From Sitta carolinensis (taxonomy: Eukaryota > Chordata > Aves > Passeriformes > Sittidae): 64,000 nucleotides of DNA. The position numbers and the translations under genes are program-made. Of the stretch, positions 10,632 through 23,985 are shown piece by piece. Each line of letters starts with the position of its first letter. Position 1 is the stretch's first letter. The stretch lies in assembly GCA_032173965.1 (NCBI GenBank), contig CM063288.1:26134001-26198000 (forward strand), in the 5' to 3' direction. The notes under the pieces were generated by a model. It saw only the letters and a list, made by a program, of their open reading frames with translations. It did not search any database and had not been told where the DNA came from.

Positions 10632-12878
10632 CTGCAACATAAAGCAAGCAGGAAATGAAATAAGTATAGGATTTTGGAAAACAGGGTTTCTGCTCCTTCC
10701 TTGTTAGGTACAGGAGAATATACATTTCCCATCTTAGAGACATTCCTAGGGTTATCCTTGGATCGCCACCAAAGCCTGTATGATTGACCTCTGTGACCAC
10801 AGATAGGCAACTACCCTGGCTCTTCAGCAGCTAAAGAGATGATGTTTATCCTTTCCCTGTTCCTGTCCCTCTCACTTCTTTCACTGAGTTAGACATTAGG
10901 GAAAAGTGCTCATCTATGCATCTGCACTATAAAACCAAATATTTAGTATGCCTGAGTTTGCATATTAAAAAAAAATTAAAAATCAGTTTTAGTCGAGTAC
11001 TCAGCAACACCATTTTTTAAAACACCAGCTTTCTCAAGTGTTCACTCCTTGCAAAAAGCACCAAAGAATGATGCTAGTTTTGAAAGCTGAATTCTCATTT
11101 CTAACTCCAAGCTGGAAGGAAAACTGGCTCAGAATTTGGAGGCTGACAATCCATCAGGCTTCATATCTCTCCCTTCCTCTCAGCTGGGAATCTGGGTGGT
11201 AATATGTGGATTCTGATGATTATCTCCCTGAAGGATGTTGACAGAAGATATTATGCCTATTTTGTAAGAGTGACAATTGAAAGACAGAGAAGACAAGGAA
11301 GCTGTAAATCACACAGGTGTGGTAAAACCAGGGGAAAAAAAAAGAAAGCCAGGACTTCAGCTTTCAACTTCTGTTCTTTATCCACAAAGACTTTTCCATC
11401 CCATAAGAACACATAATCTTTTGTCATTCTGAATATGTAGCTGATCCTGATGAGACAGACTCCATAGCCATTAGATATGTGATTTAAAGTACCAATCCAT
11501 TACCCCCACCATCACAGTGTCATTTAAGACAAGCATGGCACAGGAGAAGCAGGCAGTGGTTCTGGCTGCCTACCCCACAATCCTAAAATGGAGCCTGTCA
11601 CAGTGGCAGGACTCAGACATACTCAGAAATTAAACTTCTAGAAACTTCAGTTAAGCATTTAAAAACAGGAGGGTTTCAAGTTCCCTGCAAATTCTGGCTT
11701 ACCTTTTTTCCACCTTAAGCCACAAGATTCTGGCTTATTTACTTTAAAAACATTTACTACAAATATCACACCAACCCCCACATACCTGTGGCTTTTGAGT
11801 AAACTGGTTCTGTAGGCTCCAGAACACTAGGAAACACTAGGAAAAGCTACTTAACAGCACCAATTTGCCTGGCATGTCTTTTCAGTGCTCCACAGAACTA
11901 GAGTATAAAGCAGCCACCAACAATGGTCTGAAGAATATCCAAATGGCTTACTGAGAGGATCCAGATAGCTCATATACAGATACTGAATGCATTTTTTAAA
12001 AAGCAGTAGATGAGTGTTTTGTAGTTTCCAGAAAGAAGCAGCAGAACAAACCGAACAACCCTCAAAAAAGCCAATACTTATAGATAAAAAAAGAACAGTC
12101 AATCTAAATACTCAAAGGATAAACACCCTAAGCAGAGAAAGGCTGAGAAGGAGAACTATAAAAAATGAAGCTATTTAAAATAGTTAGGGGACTTTTTCTG
12201 TCCTGCTGAAGTATTCCACTGCACATGTAATTTACACACAGAGATGAGTGATCAAGAGGTACATTTTTAAGAAAAAGAAACCTTAAAACAAGACAACTTC
12301 CACAAGAAAAGTAATTTACTCATTTTCTGTGAATGAGCAGTGAGTATAGCTCTGCGCAAGTCATCTCTTCTCTACTTGCAGGGCTTGCAAAGGAGTTAAT
12401 ACCTTCAGAAGGGCAAAAATGAAACTTCAAAATAGGATGGAGAAGGCATTCCTCCAAGGTCCTTCCTACATGAAGCACAGCAAGACACACATGAATCTGA
12501 CAATGGACACTGGGCTTTCAACACAGCAGGCTCTGCACAGCTAGAATTTTCTAGCCCTAGAGTGACAAAATACACCCTTGGACCAACGTCTCTCTCATCA
12601 ATCTTAAACTGAGAAAGCAGCATGCTCTGGCTACAAGGGCTGCCAAAACAAAGCAACAGCTTGAGTGGCTGCCAAAAAGACATGCACCAGCTGGCACTTC
12701 AGTCTAGGACTAGTCATAAGACCCCCACCCAAGCACAGCTTTTCCTCTCCAATTGTCTCTTTTATAGATGCAACCCAGGAAAGTGTATGCTGAGTCACAC
12801 CATAGCCAGATCTGTTAAAATTATAGATTCAGTACATTGTTTCACATCAATTACTACCATATTAGCATCTATAATATT

Positions 12879-12943
12879 TTACAGGTAATAAAATGGTGCC
12901 ATATTTGCTAGTTTATAGCTAATAAAATGGTACAATACTAATT
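12879..12943. repeat. Diverged 32-33 bp tandem duplication
   Basis: Two adjacent units share TAATAAAATGGT: TTACAGGTAATAAAATGGTG at 12879 and TTTATAGCTAATAAAATGGT at 12912. Probably an old local duplication. Confidence 0.6.
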
Positions 12944-14001
12944 CTTCATACTCCTGCTAATTTGGTTAGTTCTATCTCTTGGTAAGGCTGGCAGATGTGC
13001 ATATTTATTTTCAACTGTAAAACAGTCGGTACAAAATTTTTGCAGCTAAATCACACCGTCAAAAAGCCTATTGATTACTGGACACACTTTTTTTTTTTTC
13101 TTTGTGAGACTAGAGGCAGCAGTGGAGAGGCTCCACAGGATAAGGTGTCAAAGGAAACTACTATATTCAAAAAATCAAGAAAGAGGGGCTTGCTGGTCTC
13201 TAGTCCTGCCCATGACACGAGACTCTGCTCTGCACCTCTGGCTCCACGCCTCTTTCAATTCCAGACCAGCTCTGCACGTCACACGTGGGCCTGTCACAGC
13301 CTTCTCCATCATCCCTCCCCCAGTCTAGCTCTTCCTAGAAAGAACAGTTTATGCTAGAATAAGACACTCTAATTATAAAAGTCTTACAGGGATGTGTGAC
13401 ACACAAATTCCCTGCTCCCAAACATGCTTCCTTCCTTTCTCTTTTTGTGGTATCTCCTTAGCAACACAATACTGCTTGGCACTGAAGCCTCTGAAGGAGA
13501 AAAAGGGAAGGTAAGTACAATGAGAGAGAATATATTGCTCAGCCATCTTTCCTACCAGCTGTGGATTTTCAACTGTGGGATGTGCTCATTCTGGCTAAGT
13601 GCACTCTTAGCTTGCAACCAACAAGGAAACCCTGTGCACAAGTGCACATCTGCAGAGAGGAATATACATCCAAACAGTCTGGCACTGAGCTGCTGTCTCC
13701 TAAACACCTACTTATGTAGAATCAGCAAGTGCCACCACCCTGTCAAACTCTTCCCCTTGAAGAGGAGAGGGCTTGCACCATGTGAGGAACAACCCTAGCC
13801 TGCATTTCTGAAGAGCAAAATTCCTGGGAATGCTAATAACCAGCTTAATCCCGGCATTTGGAAGGCACTAAGGACTTTCCTGGGGTGTTTTCCACACCAC
13901 TTTAGCCGATTCTTCTTTCTCTCCTGCTGCCACAAAGCCACACACCATTTGCAGTACATATGACATTACTCAAAGCAGTGGTAGTTTGCCAGCTGTGTGA
14001 C

Positions 14002-14045
14002 CTGTGGGCTGCATGGTATCGGGCTGTGGGCTGTATGGTATTGGG
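14002..14045. repeat. 22-bp tandem duplication, two copies
   Basis: CTGTGGGCTGCATGGTATCG (+GG) is followed directly by CTGTGGGCTGTATGGTATTG (+GG). The copies differ at two C/T positions. Confidence 0.85.
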
Positions 14046-15017
14046 ATACGGCTGGGACAGCAGGAGAAGGGAATCTCGTCTTCGTATCTCTTTTGTTATA
14101 AAACTGACTTACACACAGAAAACATTAATACTCCTTTGACATTGGTCGGAAGGTGAGAGACACAAGCACATCTAAACACAGTCTTAGAAGGGAACTGCAG
14201 CCAGACTATGTCAACAACATCCCCCTCTGCTATCTGAATCACACCTTCCATGATCTGTTTGCCAAGACACAGCCTTCAGCTCTGACAACAACAGGCATAG
14301 GATTTGTGCTACATCGATGTTGTTAAAACAGCTCCAATCAGCTCCTTAAAACCCAAAAAGCCTGCATGTCTGAGAGAGTGGCCACAGCTTCTGTCAATAA
14401 TGGTGAGTGCAATAAAGGGTAGCAGTTGAAATACAGAGAAACTGTTCTCCAGGTGGAACCCTAACTCGGGAAGGCACATCTTTAAAAGTCTGCCTAAATA
14501 GCTAAAGGCAGTTTTAGGCTCATGTTTCAGCGCTTGCTTGTGGTGACCTCTGCAATAGGTGGTAGCAAAGAGGCCTGAAAATGAGAAAGAGTGAAAACTA
14601 GTATGGCAGAGTGGGGCAAAAGAACAGGGACTGTCACTCTAAAAGCTTGCAAAAATTAAGTGGGGGAATAAGGACGAATCTGCCTCCTACATAAACACAG
14701 GAAGAATGAGCACAGAATTTAACAGTGCACAACCCTCTGCACTCTGAATTTTATTAATAATGTCATTCCTTCTTCTACAGATTCCTCGGAAGAGCAGAAA
14801 ATGCATTAGATGATTACAGGAATATATATATCTTGACTGCAGTGACTGAATTTGCTGCCAAAGAGAAAAGCTAGGTAGAAAGGGATATGTAGAGGAAGAA
14901 TAACGAATACTTAACAAAGGGCTGAAAGAGACCAAGGAGTTGAAAATATTAGCTGTATTTCTTTAGATCTCTGCTAAAGATATTGTTTGTCCTGACACAG
15001 AAACCTTGGGGCTGTTC

Positions 15018-15082
15018 GTGTGTATGTACGTGTGTGTGTGTGTGTGTGTGTGGTGTGTGTGTGTGTGTGTGTTGTGTGTGTT
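15018..15082. repeat. (TG)n microsatellite
   Basis: About 65 bases of mostly TG dinucleotides with a few interruptions (TATGTACG at the start, GG and TT breaks). A likely length-polymorphic locus and potential Z-DNA former. Open frames encoding His-Thr repeats on the other strand are artefacts of it. Confidence 0.95.
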
Positions 15083-15285
15083 TATGGGGCCACTTAGAGG
15101 AAAGAAAAGAGAAAGGCAATGCCTTACATTTAAAACAGAGAACATAATTGTTCTCATTCACAGAATTGCTTAAACAAAAGCAGAACTGCAGAGGTCCCTA
15201 CTTGGCTTATCCTGTCCCTCATTCTGAGCAAACAAAAGATGATCCAGTGATACAACAAAAGATAATCCAAGAGGAAGCCCTCCGT

Positions 15286-15310
15286 GGGGGAAGGGGGACG
15301 GGAAGTGGGG
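15286..15310 (+). promoter_or_regulatory. G-quadruplex motif
   Basis: G runs of 5, 5, 3 and 4 at 15286-90, 15293-97, 15300-02 and 15307-10 with 2-4 base loops fit the canonical G4 rule. The G-rich strand is the template strand for KLF7 transcription. Confidence 0.6.
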
Positions 15311-15899
15311 AGACAAGGGCAGAAGAGCACTTAAGGAGATGAAGCTCTTGGAAAGGCAGGATGTGAAAATGATCAAATTTCCTTCCCATAAAAGGATGGG
15401 GTCTCTTGTTTATGTCCCACACATCCTCTCCCCACGCATATTCTCTGTTGGTCTGGTGTACCCAGAGGCTTCCTAGAGGCTTTATTGTATTACAAAACGT
15501 TTCCTTATCACAGTCGAGAACCTTAGTGCTGCATTAAAAAGATGGGTAATTTTCTTAAGCCTCTTTTAAAAATATATATAAATAGGATTAGCTGGATAAC
15601 ATGTTCAGATGCAAGCACATTATTTAATTACTCAATAGTGGATCCAGGTTTCACCCAGGGCACTGCCAATCTTCAACTGGGGGGGTGAGTGGGGGAGAAG
15701 TGCTCATTGTTCGATCCTGTCAGTGCTGTCAAGAGTCATTACAGGGGTAATTGCTTTTGCTCCACCCTGATTTCTTATCAATTGGGATTGGAGATGTGGA
15801 GAAGGGTGTTCTTCTGGGTTTTTTTCTAAATTGAAAGAACCCAACTTTCAAAAACACTCAGCAGCAAGCAAGGATAACCAGATTTTTCAGAGCAGCTCA

Positions 15900-16080
15900 G
15901 TATTTATTGAAGCAGCTCAAGCAGCGAGGACTGTAAAAACGACTGACGGAGAGCGACTGTAAGGACTCTCCGGGGAGCTGCCGGTGCTCAGCTCCCACCT
16001 CATTTCTGAGCGCCCAGGGCACTGTGTGTGACAGGCTCCTCAGGAGCCTCGGTCCTGCGCACCTCGCAGCCTTTTAAATC
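15900..16080. other. CpG-richer patch with a 17-bp palindrome, intron 3
   Basis: About ten CpGs in 180 bases, against very few in the surrounding intron. It includes a perfect inverted repeat AGGCTCCT-C-AGGAGCCT (16033-16049). CpG retention in an otherwise depleted intron suggests low methylation or constraint, so this may be a regulatory element. That is inference. Confidence 0.35.
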
Positions 16081-16973
16081 TGGGGCCTCACGGAATGAAG
16101 GTACAGAGTATTTCCCACTTCAAACAGATGTCAAGAGTGAGATTTAAAACTGCAGGAAAAGTTTCACTAATTAGCAGGACTGTGCAGAGATCACTGATCT
16201 TACACAAAACAACTCCATGAACTTGAACAGTAAAATGTGTCTAAATCACTCCTAGGCTTTTGAAAATGGTGCCCTTTGTTGTTTTTTCTTTAAGAGTCCT
16301 GGACTCAGTGCTAAGAGAAGACAAAGATCATACAGAAATTAAACGCTTTTTCCCTAGAGGTTTCCTATAGATTTGGGCCACTTGTGGCACAAGAGCCATA
16401 CGCTCCCATTCCTCCTGCCATATACCAATGTTTTTGTGAGGTCCTCCCTGCCAAAATGTGGGTAGCCAGCAGTGGTACGTGGGATAGTCCTTGAAGCAGA
16501 GCAAATAGAGGGAGCTCTGCCTTTGCGAGCATAGCAGGCTTACAGGGTCAGGAGACAGAAAGCTGGGGAGATGCTTTGTGAAGTCTATCACTGAAATAGT
16601 CTAAGGCCCTCTGGATGTCTTCTCTGCTTTAAGAGTATTAACATGGGCTGCCGTATGAACTGAATCCTGTGCCCACAACAGACACCAGCAGGATTCAGTC
16701 AGACCTACACCTGGTCCCACATTTTGTTTTGTGCTGTGGGATAGAAACAGCTTAAACTGCTTAGGAAGAATTCCCCATCTGCCAGCCATCCTGGCCACTG
16801 AGGCAGAGAGGACAGGGGCCAAGCAGAGGGTCCCTCCATGGTACAGGGATCCAGGCAGTGGGACAGAAGACCTCTGCTGTGTGCCAGGACTCTTATCTCT
16901 GGGAGCTGGCAGCTCCATGCCAGCCACAAAAGTCCACAGGTTTCTTGATCACCATGTTATAGGAGCTACATTA

Positions 16974-17138
<165 letters not shown>

Positions 17139-17860
17139 TTACTGAGCACTCAACTTGAAAGCCCTATGTTCTCCCACCCGGCCTCTAACCCATTCAAGTA
17201 GGTTAGCCCATCACACTATTCATGGTCAGTGTGGCATGCAAACAAAATTAAGGTTTGTGATGTATTGTACTGAGGATAGTTCCAGTCCAGATTTTACTAT
17301 GGCTAAAATTCTCATACAGCCTTATATCTTGTTTCTAACAATACCAGACAACTGGCCTTTGAAGAAGCCCTAAGAATGTCCTCAAATGCCTAAGCAGCTG
17401 TGTGGGTGAAGATTGATTTTCAAACAGCTTTTCATCTCACTCTAACCTTGCCAGATGTCTAACTGTGGTACCTGAATGATTGTACTAACATCTGAACACT
17501 GTACAGGTGTGCACCACTCCTGAGTGACCACCACTACTGCATCCAGGCTTTACCCCGATTTTATTTACCCTTTGCATGGCCAGCCTCACAGCTGTTCCCC
17601 TTCAGCATGCCTGCTGCCCCCAAGGACTGCACCTTTTTTACTTGCTTTTGACAACAAAATCTACTCCTAGGACCAAGAAATTATGTGTCAGGTCATGGAG
17701 TGTGAGAGGATACATTTTTACTGCTTTAAATGGTCTGGCCCTTCAGGCTTCTTGTACTACACCCTTCATCAACTGTTATTCTGCCCCAAAATATTAACAA
17801 TACCACTGAAGGCAGTGAAATGGTGTAGTGGAAAGACAGGAGAGATTATAGTTTGCTGGT

Positions 17861-17922
17861 AGGAGTTGGACTCAATGATTCTTGTGGGTCCCTTCCAACT
17901 CAGGGTATTCTACAATTCTATG
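17861..17922 (+). mobile_element. CR1 LINE 3' end, short fragment
   Basis: AGGAGTTGGACTCAATGATT, then CTTGTGGGTCCCTTCCAACT and a tail CTACAATTCTATG match the last ~60 bases of avian CR1. Heavily 5'-truncated; lies about 760 bases upstream (in transcript sense) of exon 3. Confidence 0.88.
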
Positions 17923-20900
17923 TTCATATCTAACTATCCTTCTAATGCACATTAATCCCTGCAGATCGAAGTCTGCCATGGTGTAACATCTGTTGAGTCA
18001 TTACACCTTCTGAGGAAGAAACCCAAGTCATTATTCCCTTTTCCTTATTCAGTGCATATGCATTGATGTGCATTCAAATTTAACATTTCCCCCCCATAAC
18101 AAATGCTCCAGTGCATCTCCTCCTATATAAACTCCCTGTCACTTTTCCCCATGCGGTCAGTTGAGATAAAATTCAGACAAAAAATCGCTTTCACTACCAA
18201 GCTTCTAAATGGATTATTACGTATTTATTTGTCCTTAAAATTGTCAAGAAGGTAATCTTTAAAAACCCACCACAGGCCACACTAAGGTGGCAATCTGTAA
18301 GAACCCTCTAGACCAGTCACACAAAAAAATCACTTGACCACAGCAGACAATGCAGAGACACATATTGCTATATTTAGTGTGTCTATTCAGCAAGTAGAAG
18401 AGTGAGATCTGGTTATGGGAGACTTAAGTTCATCATGATGTGGAGAGGCAAAAAGAGCTAGAAAAGTGAAAAGGGAAAAGGGAAGAAAACTGCAGCAAAA
18501 TAAATGAAGAAATGCTGTTCTCTGGTTTGTGAGTCTCTGCAGAGTTTTTGTTGTACAGGCAGCTCTACTGTACAGTGGTCATCTGCCCAAGACAGAACAG
18601 CAGAATGGGCTGAGACCTTAACTGAAGTTGAGCCATTTTACTGGCCTCTGAGAAGTTTCTTTGGCTCAGTAGTTCAATTAAAGTATTCACTGGGATGAAG
18701 TTGTGAAGAGGTGGAAGCAGCTGGCAAGATTACACCAAAATATCTATTTATCCCACAGACCCTGAATGAAGAAAGGCCAGCCTGGACATCCCTGTTGTGA
18801 GTCACAGTCTCCCATGGGAAAATGCCTAACAGGATAATGGAGTGAGCCAACAATAACACTACCACACTTAGAATGTGCCTGCTTGGTCATCTCTGCAGAC
18901 TCACCTCTTGTTCCTTTACTCTTTGAACAGGATTTCTTCAGGAAAATAAGAAGTTAGAATCTTCTTCTTAGTGAGCAAGGTGCTGTTGTCTTGTTTTTGG
19001 GCTAGTTTCTCAACTATACCTCAAACACTGTCACCAGCACTGGCCCCACACACTGGAGCTGCAGTTGCAGCAGTCTCCCCTCAGCCCTTTGCACCCTACC
19101 TGGCAAACAACATCTGCTCTCCTCAGAAAAAAGGGATTTCCCAGGCCTGATCCTGTGCCTGTGATGGAGCACCAGTTTTGCCTGAACAGTTCATGCATTG
19201 TTTTAAAAAGTTATCAGTAAACAAGCCTCGATGATAATGCAGTTCCTTGGTTCTCTGACGCTCTCTAGTGCCTACCTTAGAGTGGAGACAGCCAGGCAGA
19301 GAAACTGCCTTGCAGCACATTTGCCACACATGCTGCAAAGCAGATGCAGAAGACGACTGCTCAGCCAAATCTGGCAGGTACAGCCAGTCTGAAGGATACA
19401 GTCATCTACAGAGCAGAGGGGTGAAGGAAAAGCATCCCAGACTTTCTGTGACACTATATAGGCTACTAGGATTGAAGTGGAATTTGCCTCGTTAAAGTTT
19501 GTCAAGAGCTTTGAAAATATACAGTGCTATATATAGGTTACAAGAGACAGAAAAGCCAAGCACGATTACTGGTAAACCCACAGAATGACACATATCTCTG
19601 TTACTTGCTGCAGGGGCTCTTCTCCCAAGTGTTCCAGCTCTGGCCCTGCACAGCCCTGAGCTGAGTTTTGTTTTTTTCTTTTGTAACCCAAGCCCTGTTC
19701 AACAAAATGTCAGACAGTACCTCTCAGTGCTCCAGACTGCATGCTGCCATACTGTGCTCCCAGCACACAAGGTAAATGCAAAGGAGCACGGTGACCTTTA
19801 AAGCCATGTCAGACGGCTCCTTGACCCAGAGACCTCAAAGAGGTTAGATTTCCTGCAGCTACTCAAAAACACAGGAGGGAAGGAGGAGAGAGACCTGCCT
19901 GTCTCTGCATGTGAAAACTAAGAACAAACTGTTCCTTTAATGGCTGCTTTCACCTTACACGAAGATGGAAGTGTATCTTGCCAAGGTGCACATATGCAGA
20001 AAGCATGGGAATGAAAAAAGGCAGGGGGAGTCCTCCTACCTCACTACTGGCAATAGCAGGGAGAAAAAATGGGAAGGATCCCTTCCATGTGTTAGGCTGC
20101 TCTTCTCTTGTTCAGAGGATTAGTGAGACTAAAAAGATAGATGATGAAATCTTCCTCTGCTGAAGGCAATGGCAAAACTCCTACTCACTTCTACAGGGCC
20201 AGGATCTCCCTCTTTTTAAGAAATTAATTATGAGCTGCAAAATCCAATTAAAAATAGGAACATCATGGAGTTGTACCATGCTGACTTTTTTCCTAATTTC
20301 TCAAATTAAAAAACACACTTAAAACTTATGCCTGAAAGCCATGCCCAGGAAAGAGACTCTACTCCTTAAGACACCTTTATTCAACATAAAGATCTGTGCA
20401 GTCCTTAAACCATAAATCCATAAATCCACATTTATACAAACACCCTCAATGGAGGAGCCAGTCCTCATCCAAAAAGAAGCCAATACCTAGGAACATGTTA
20501 AATACTCTTTCAGTTCAGAACTTACTCCACACCATGGGGCTGGTTCAGATTCCACACATCCATAAACGCACCTGGGAAGCAGTGCAAATATATTCAAGCA
20601 GTGAATTATGCAATTTTCCTAGATGAGCACTTGTGTTAAAAAAATGTCTCATTTGCTTATGGAAAATCTGTATGCAACACAGAATACCAGCTTTCAGCTG
20701 TTTCTACTTTTTCCCCTGGGAGTCAGAGACACTACCTAGTGATTCCAAGCTTACTGACTAGTAGTTTCCGTGGGCAGCATGTGCATCAGAGAGCAGTGCA
20801 GCACAGTGAAGGAGAGCTGCAGTGAGACCGTGGGTGACAGGACCCAACATCCACACTGTGTGCACTGGAAGGGTGTTATTTCTGGCTGGCCATAGCCTTG

Positions 20901-22688
20901 TCCTGGGGCCTGAGCCAGGCCATAGGTGAAGCATGCCAGCTGTGCACCCACACAGCAGCTCCTGGGACAGGAAAAAAACCCCACATCTACACTCTGGCCA
21001 GGCTGAACCAAAGCCTCATCTCAAAAGAGGTCACTTGATCACCATGAAACACTCACATTTGCCTGGTGAGGATCCTGGAGAAGCAGCCTGCACATGCCTG
21101 CTCGTGCACAGAGCCATGTGCTGAAACCTACTGGTCTGGAAGGGCTGTATCACCAAAACAGTCATACAGAAATGCTTTTAGCCCTTCAGATATACCTTAG
21201 GGTTTCAGTCCATCATGACTGCACACTTCTGTGAAGCAGCCTCTCCTCACTGTGGCTGTGTCCTGTGGTCCATACCTCATTTTAACCTTTTCATGTTCGT
21301 GGAGCACATATTATACCCTGAGACTGGAATGCCTGGGGAGTAGGCTCTCTGTTCCACTTCTGTTTATGGAACCTCACCCAACTGAGCTCCTCTTCTAAGA
21401 GCACCCGCAAAGCACATTTCAGTACAGTCTGGCCCTCCAACCTCTATTTCATCCAGTCTGGTCCGATCTGCTAATTGGAGGACAAAGACCTTTGAAAATT
21501 TATGGGAAACATGCAATAGTGAACTAAAATTTTAAGTCATAACAAAAAAATCCATCAGACTTTGGCGGCCCTGAAATTGGGTCACTATTCCTTTTGTGAC
21601 TAAGATGAATACAAGACTAAATATTAGCCATCTAGTTACAAAAATAAATGAATTATTGGTACAGCTTTCTCTTGAAAGACAAAACTTTATCATTTGAAAG
21701 TATGAAAAAGCCAAGCACATAATCACTTACACTCTTGTTTTATGTTGTGGCAAACATACCCTAGGTTTCTAGCAATACATAATGGATAGAACTGGGCTGG
21801 TTCTGTCATGACCATGACACTGGTCTTTGGAACTTCTCTTTCCATTTTCCAGCCTCTGACATTCTTGGTGAGTTTCATCTCATGCAGCTTTAGATATTGA
21901 AAGGCATCATCTGACACTGCCACCTTCTTCAAGTTAATGGGGAGGCAAAGGCATGGGTCGACTCTGACACATCATACCCAGGGTAGACTGGAATTGGAGG
22001 TGAATTTCTCCACTTTGATGGTACAGGGAGGGGCCAGGCAAGCAGCTCAGCTGCATGCACCTGTATCTTTGCTCTCCAGGCACAAACCAGAGAACATCAT
22101 GTTTTTGCTCCAACACATATTTAAATTTTAAACCCTGTACAAACCTTCACAACAAATATTTCATCACAAAACAAAGTAATGGGGATGTTGTCTCTTCTCA
22201 AGATCCAGAGATGCCCTGCCCTTGCCACCTACGACCTGAAGGGTCCCTCTAGGTTCCAGACATATTTCTCCTGTCCTAGAAGTAAGGCAGTGTTTGCTAA
22301 GACATCTCAGAGAGGCTGTTTCAGCAGAGTGATTAGTAGAAACATTAGGTTACAGAACACAGAGTTACCTACTCAAGATCAGCTGAGGACATGATCACAG
22401 AACTACAGCACAAAATGGGCACGTTATACTTCTTACAGCTGCATTATTTACTGCCAGTCCCAAGGGTTAAAAAGTCACAAGTGCCCTCTTCTTCAGAAAT
22501 AATGAGATTTTAAAGAAAAAAACAATAATCAGAAATTATCTGCCTTCTGCTTTGTAGATAACCTAGGGCCATGGTTTTAAACCTCCCTTTGCAGCCCTGT
22601 AGGCTAGGAACATTTATTTTGAAATACAGAGGAAGAACTTTGCTCTCTATTCCCTGAATTTCAACAGCAGGGACTTTAAGGAGAAACT

Positions 22689-22715
22689 CCCCCCCCCCCC
22701 CCCCCCCCCCCCCCC
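22689..22715. repeat. Homopolymer run of 27 C
   Basis: An uninterrupted C tract, flanked by GAGAAACT and AGATTTTGGG. Its exact length is likely to be unreliable in any assembly. It could form an i-motif on this strand and a G-quadruplex on the other (the transcript strand, poly-G). Confidence 0.9.
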
Positions 22716-23872
22716 AGATTTTGGGATGTGCACAATAAGATCACAGAGTTCCAGTGTGATGGGGTGAAACCATTCAAGTCATTGGAAAAATGTTCATTAG
22801 GCTCGAGTTTCACAGTGTATCTTTATGGAATTGAAAGTAAAGATATTAAGATTATCCATCCATCTATATCTATTTCCTTACCTCTCCCCGGCAATCTTCT
22901 GCAGGGCACTTAGTAAAACAACCAAGTAGTTTAAGCTCCCGGTCCTGCAGTGAGCTTCAGAGGAGAATCACAGTCAAAATCCTTGCTGATACTCCTCTGG
23001 GCTAAAATGTGCTAGTATCATGGGACTCCTTTAGTCAAGTGACTAAACTCTGCCTATATGCATATTTTGAGGGCCATTCAAAGCAGATATTTGTTGCACT
23101 ATGTTTGAAGAGCTCCTTAATATTACACAGCTACACAAAACTAGCATGCAAAAGTGTGTTTAACAACAGGAAAAAAAAAAAAAACAGCGTATGTTCTAAT
23201 CCACTGAGAATTTGTTGTATATAGTTTCAAAATCCAAGAAAAAGTTGTCTGAAAGAAACACAAATATTTCCTTCCTTTTTATAATCTGTAATTTAAAAAC
23301 CATTTAAAATGAAACTAGAAGTCTCAATGTCTAAAAATAAGTCTTGAAAGACATTTTCAGCTATACTTGTTTCAAGACTGATGTTCCTAGAGAACTACAC
23401 AAACTGTAAAATTACAACTGAAAAAAGGAATTAAATGCAAGATTTCTTGCTCATATTTTTCCTATAAGGAAGCTCTGGGGGTCTGAGCTGTGTGAATAAA
23501 TGTGTGAAGAATCAAACAGTGGTTTTTAAGAGTATTTTAATAACTTTGCTTGCTACCCTGAGTGTTTTAATGATTTTTCTTGCTATCTCTCTTGAGAAAT
23601 CCTTTTGGGACCTGCTGTTCCTAGGCTTGGGAGTGGGACCGTGCCATTGCAGGAGCAGCTGTGTCAGTGCAGGATGAACCCAGGCATCCTTCAGAGGCCA
23701 GTGCCTGTGGGAATGCTGCTGCTGCAGACACGAGTCACTCAGAAGTGCCAGGAGCTGGTGTGGTTTGGGGGAGAAGCAGCCCCCCAGAGCACCTCGCAGA
23801 GAAATGCCAGGCAGGCACTCCTAGCTGCTCTGCAGTTTATGACGAAAGTCTGTCTCAGCACAATGAGATGCC

Positions 23873-23925
23873 TAATGTGGACCCTCACATTTTATATTTT
23901 AATGTGGACCCAATATTTTATATTT
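23873..23925. repeat. 26-bp tandem duplication
   Basis: Two adjacent units start TAATGTGGACCC and end ATTTTATATTT, differing by a small indel. Directly followed by the possible ancient repeat listed next. Confidence 0.7.
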
Positions 23926-23985
23926 ATGTAGTACATTTCATCTCCAAGGGTCTCTGAGAGCTTTACAAGCTATATACATGGCATA
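23926..23985 (+). repeat. Possible ancient amniote interspersed repeat
   Basis: The order TAGTACATTTCATCTCC, AAGGGTCTCTGAGAGC, TTTACAAGC resembles a widespread old amniote repeat pattern (CTTTCATC ... AAGGATCTCAAAGCGCTTTACAA). I know the pattern but cannot name the family with confidence from sequence alone. Confidence 0.35.

Noticed and set aside
10594..10800. Minus-strand frame overlapping KLF7 exon 4
   Set aside because: Wrong frame over exon 4 and intron read-through; the correct frame gives the finger 3 end.
14949..15161. His/Thr-repeat open frames on the minus strand
   Set aside because: Translation of the TG microsatellite.
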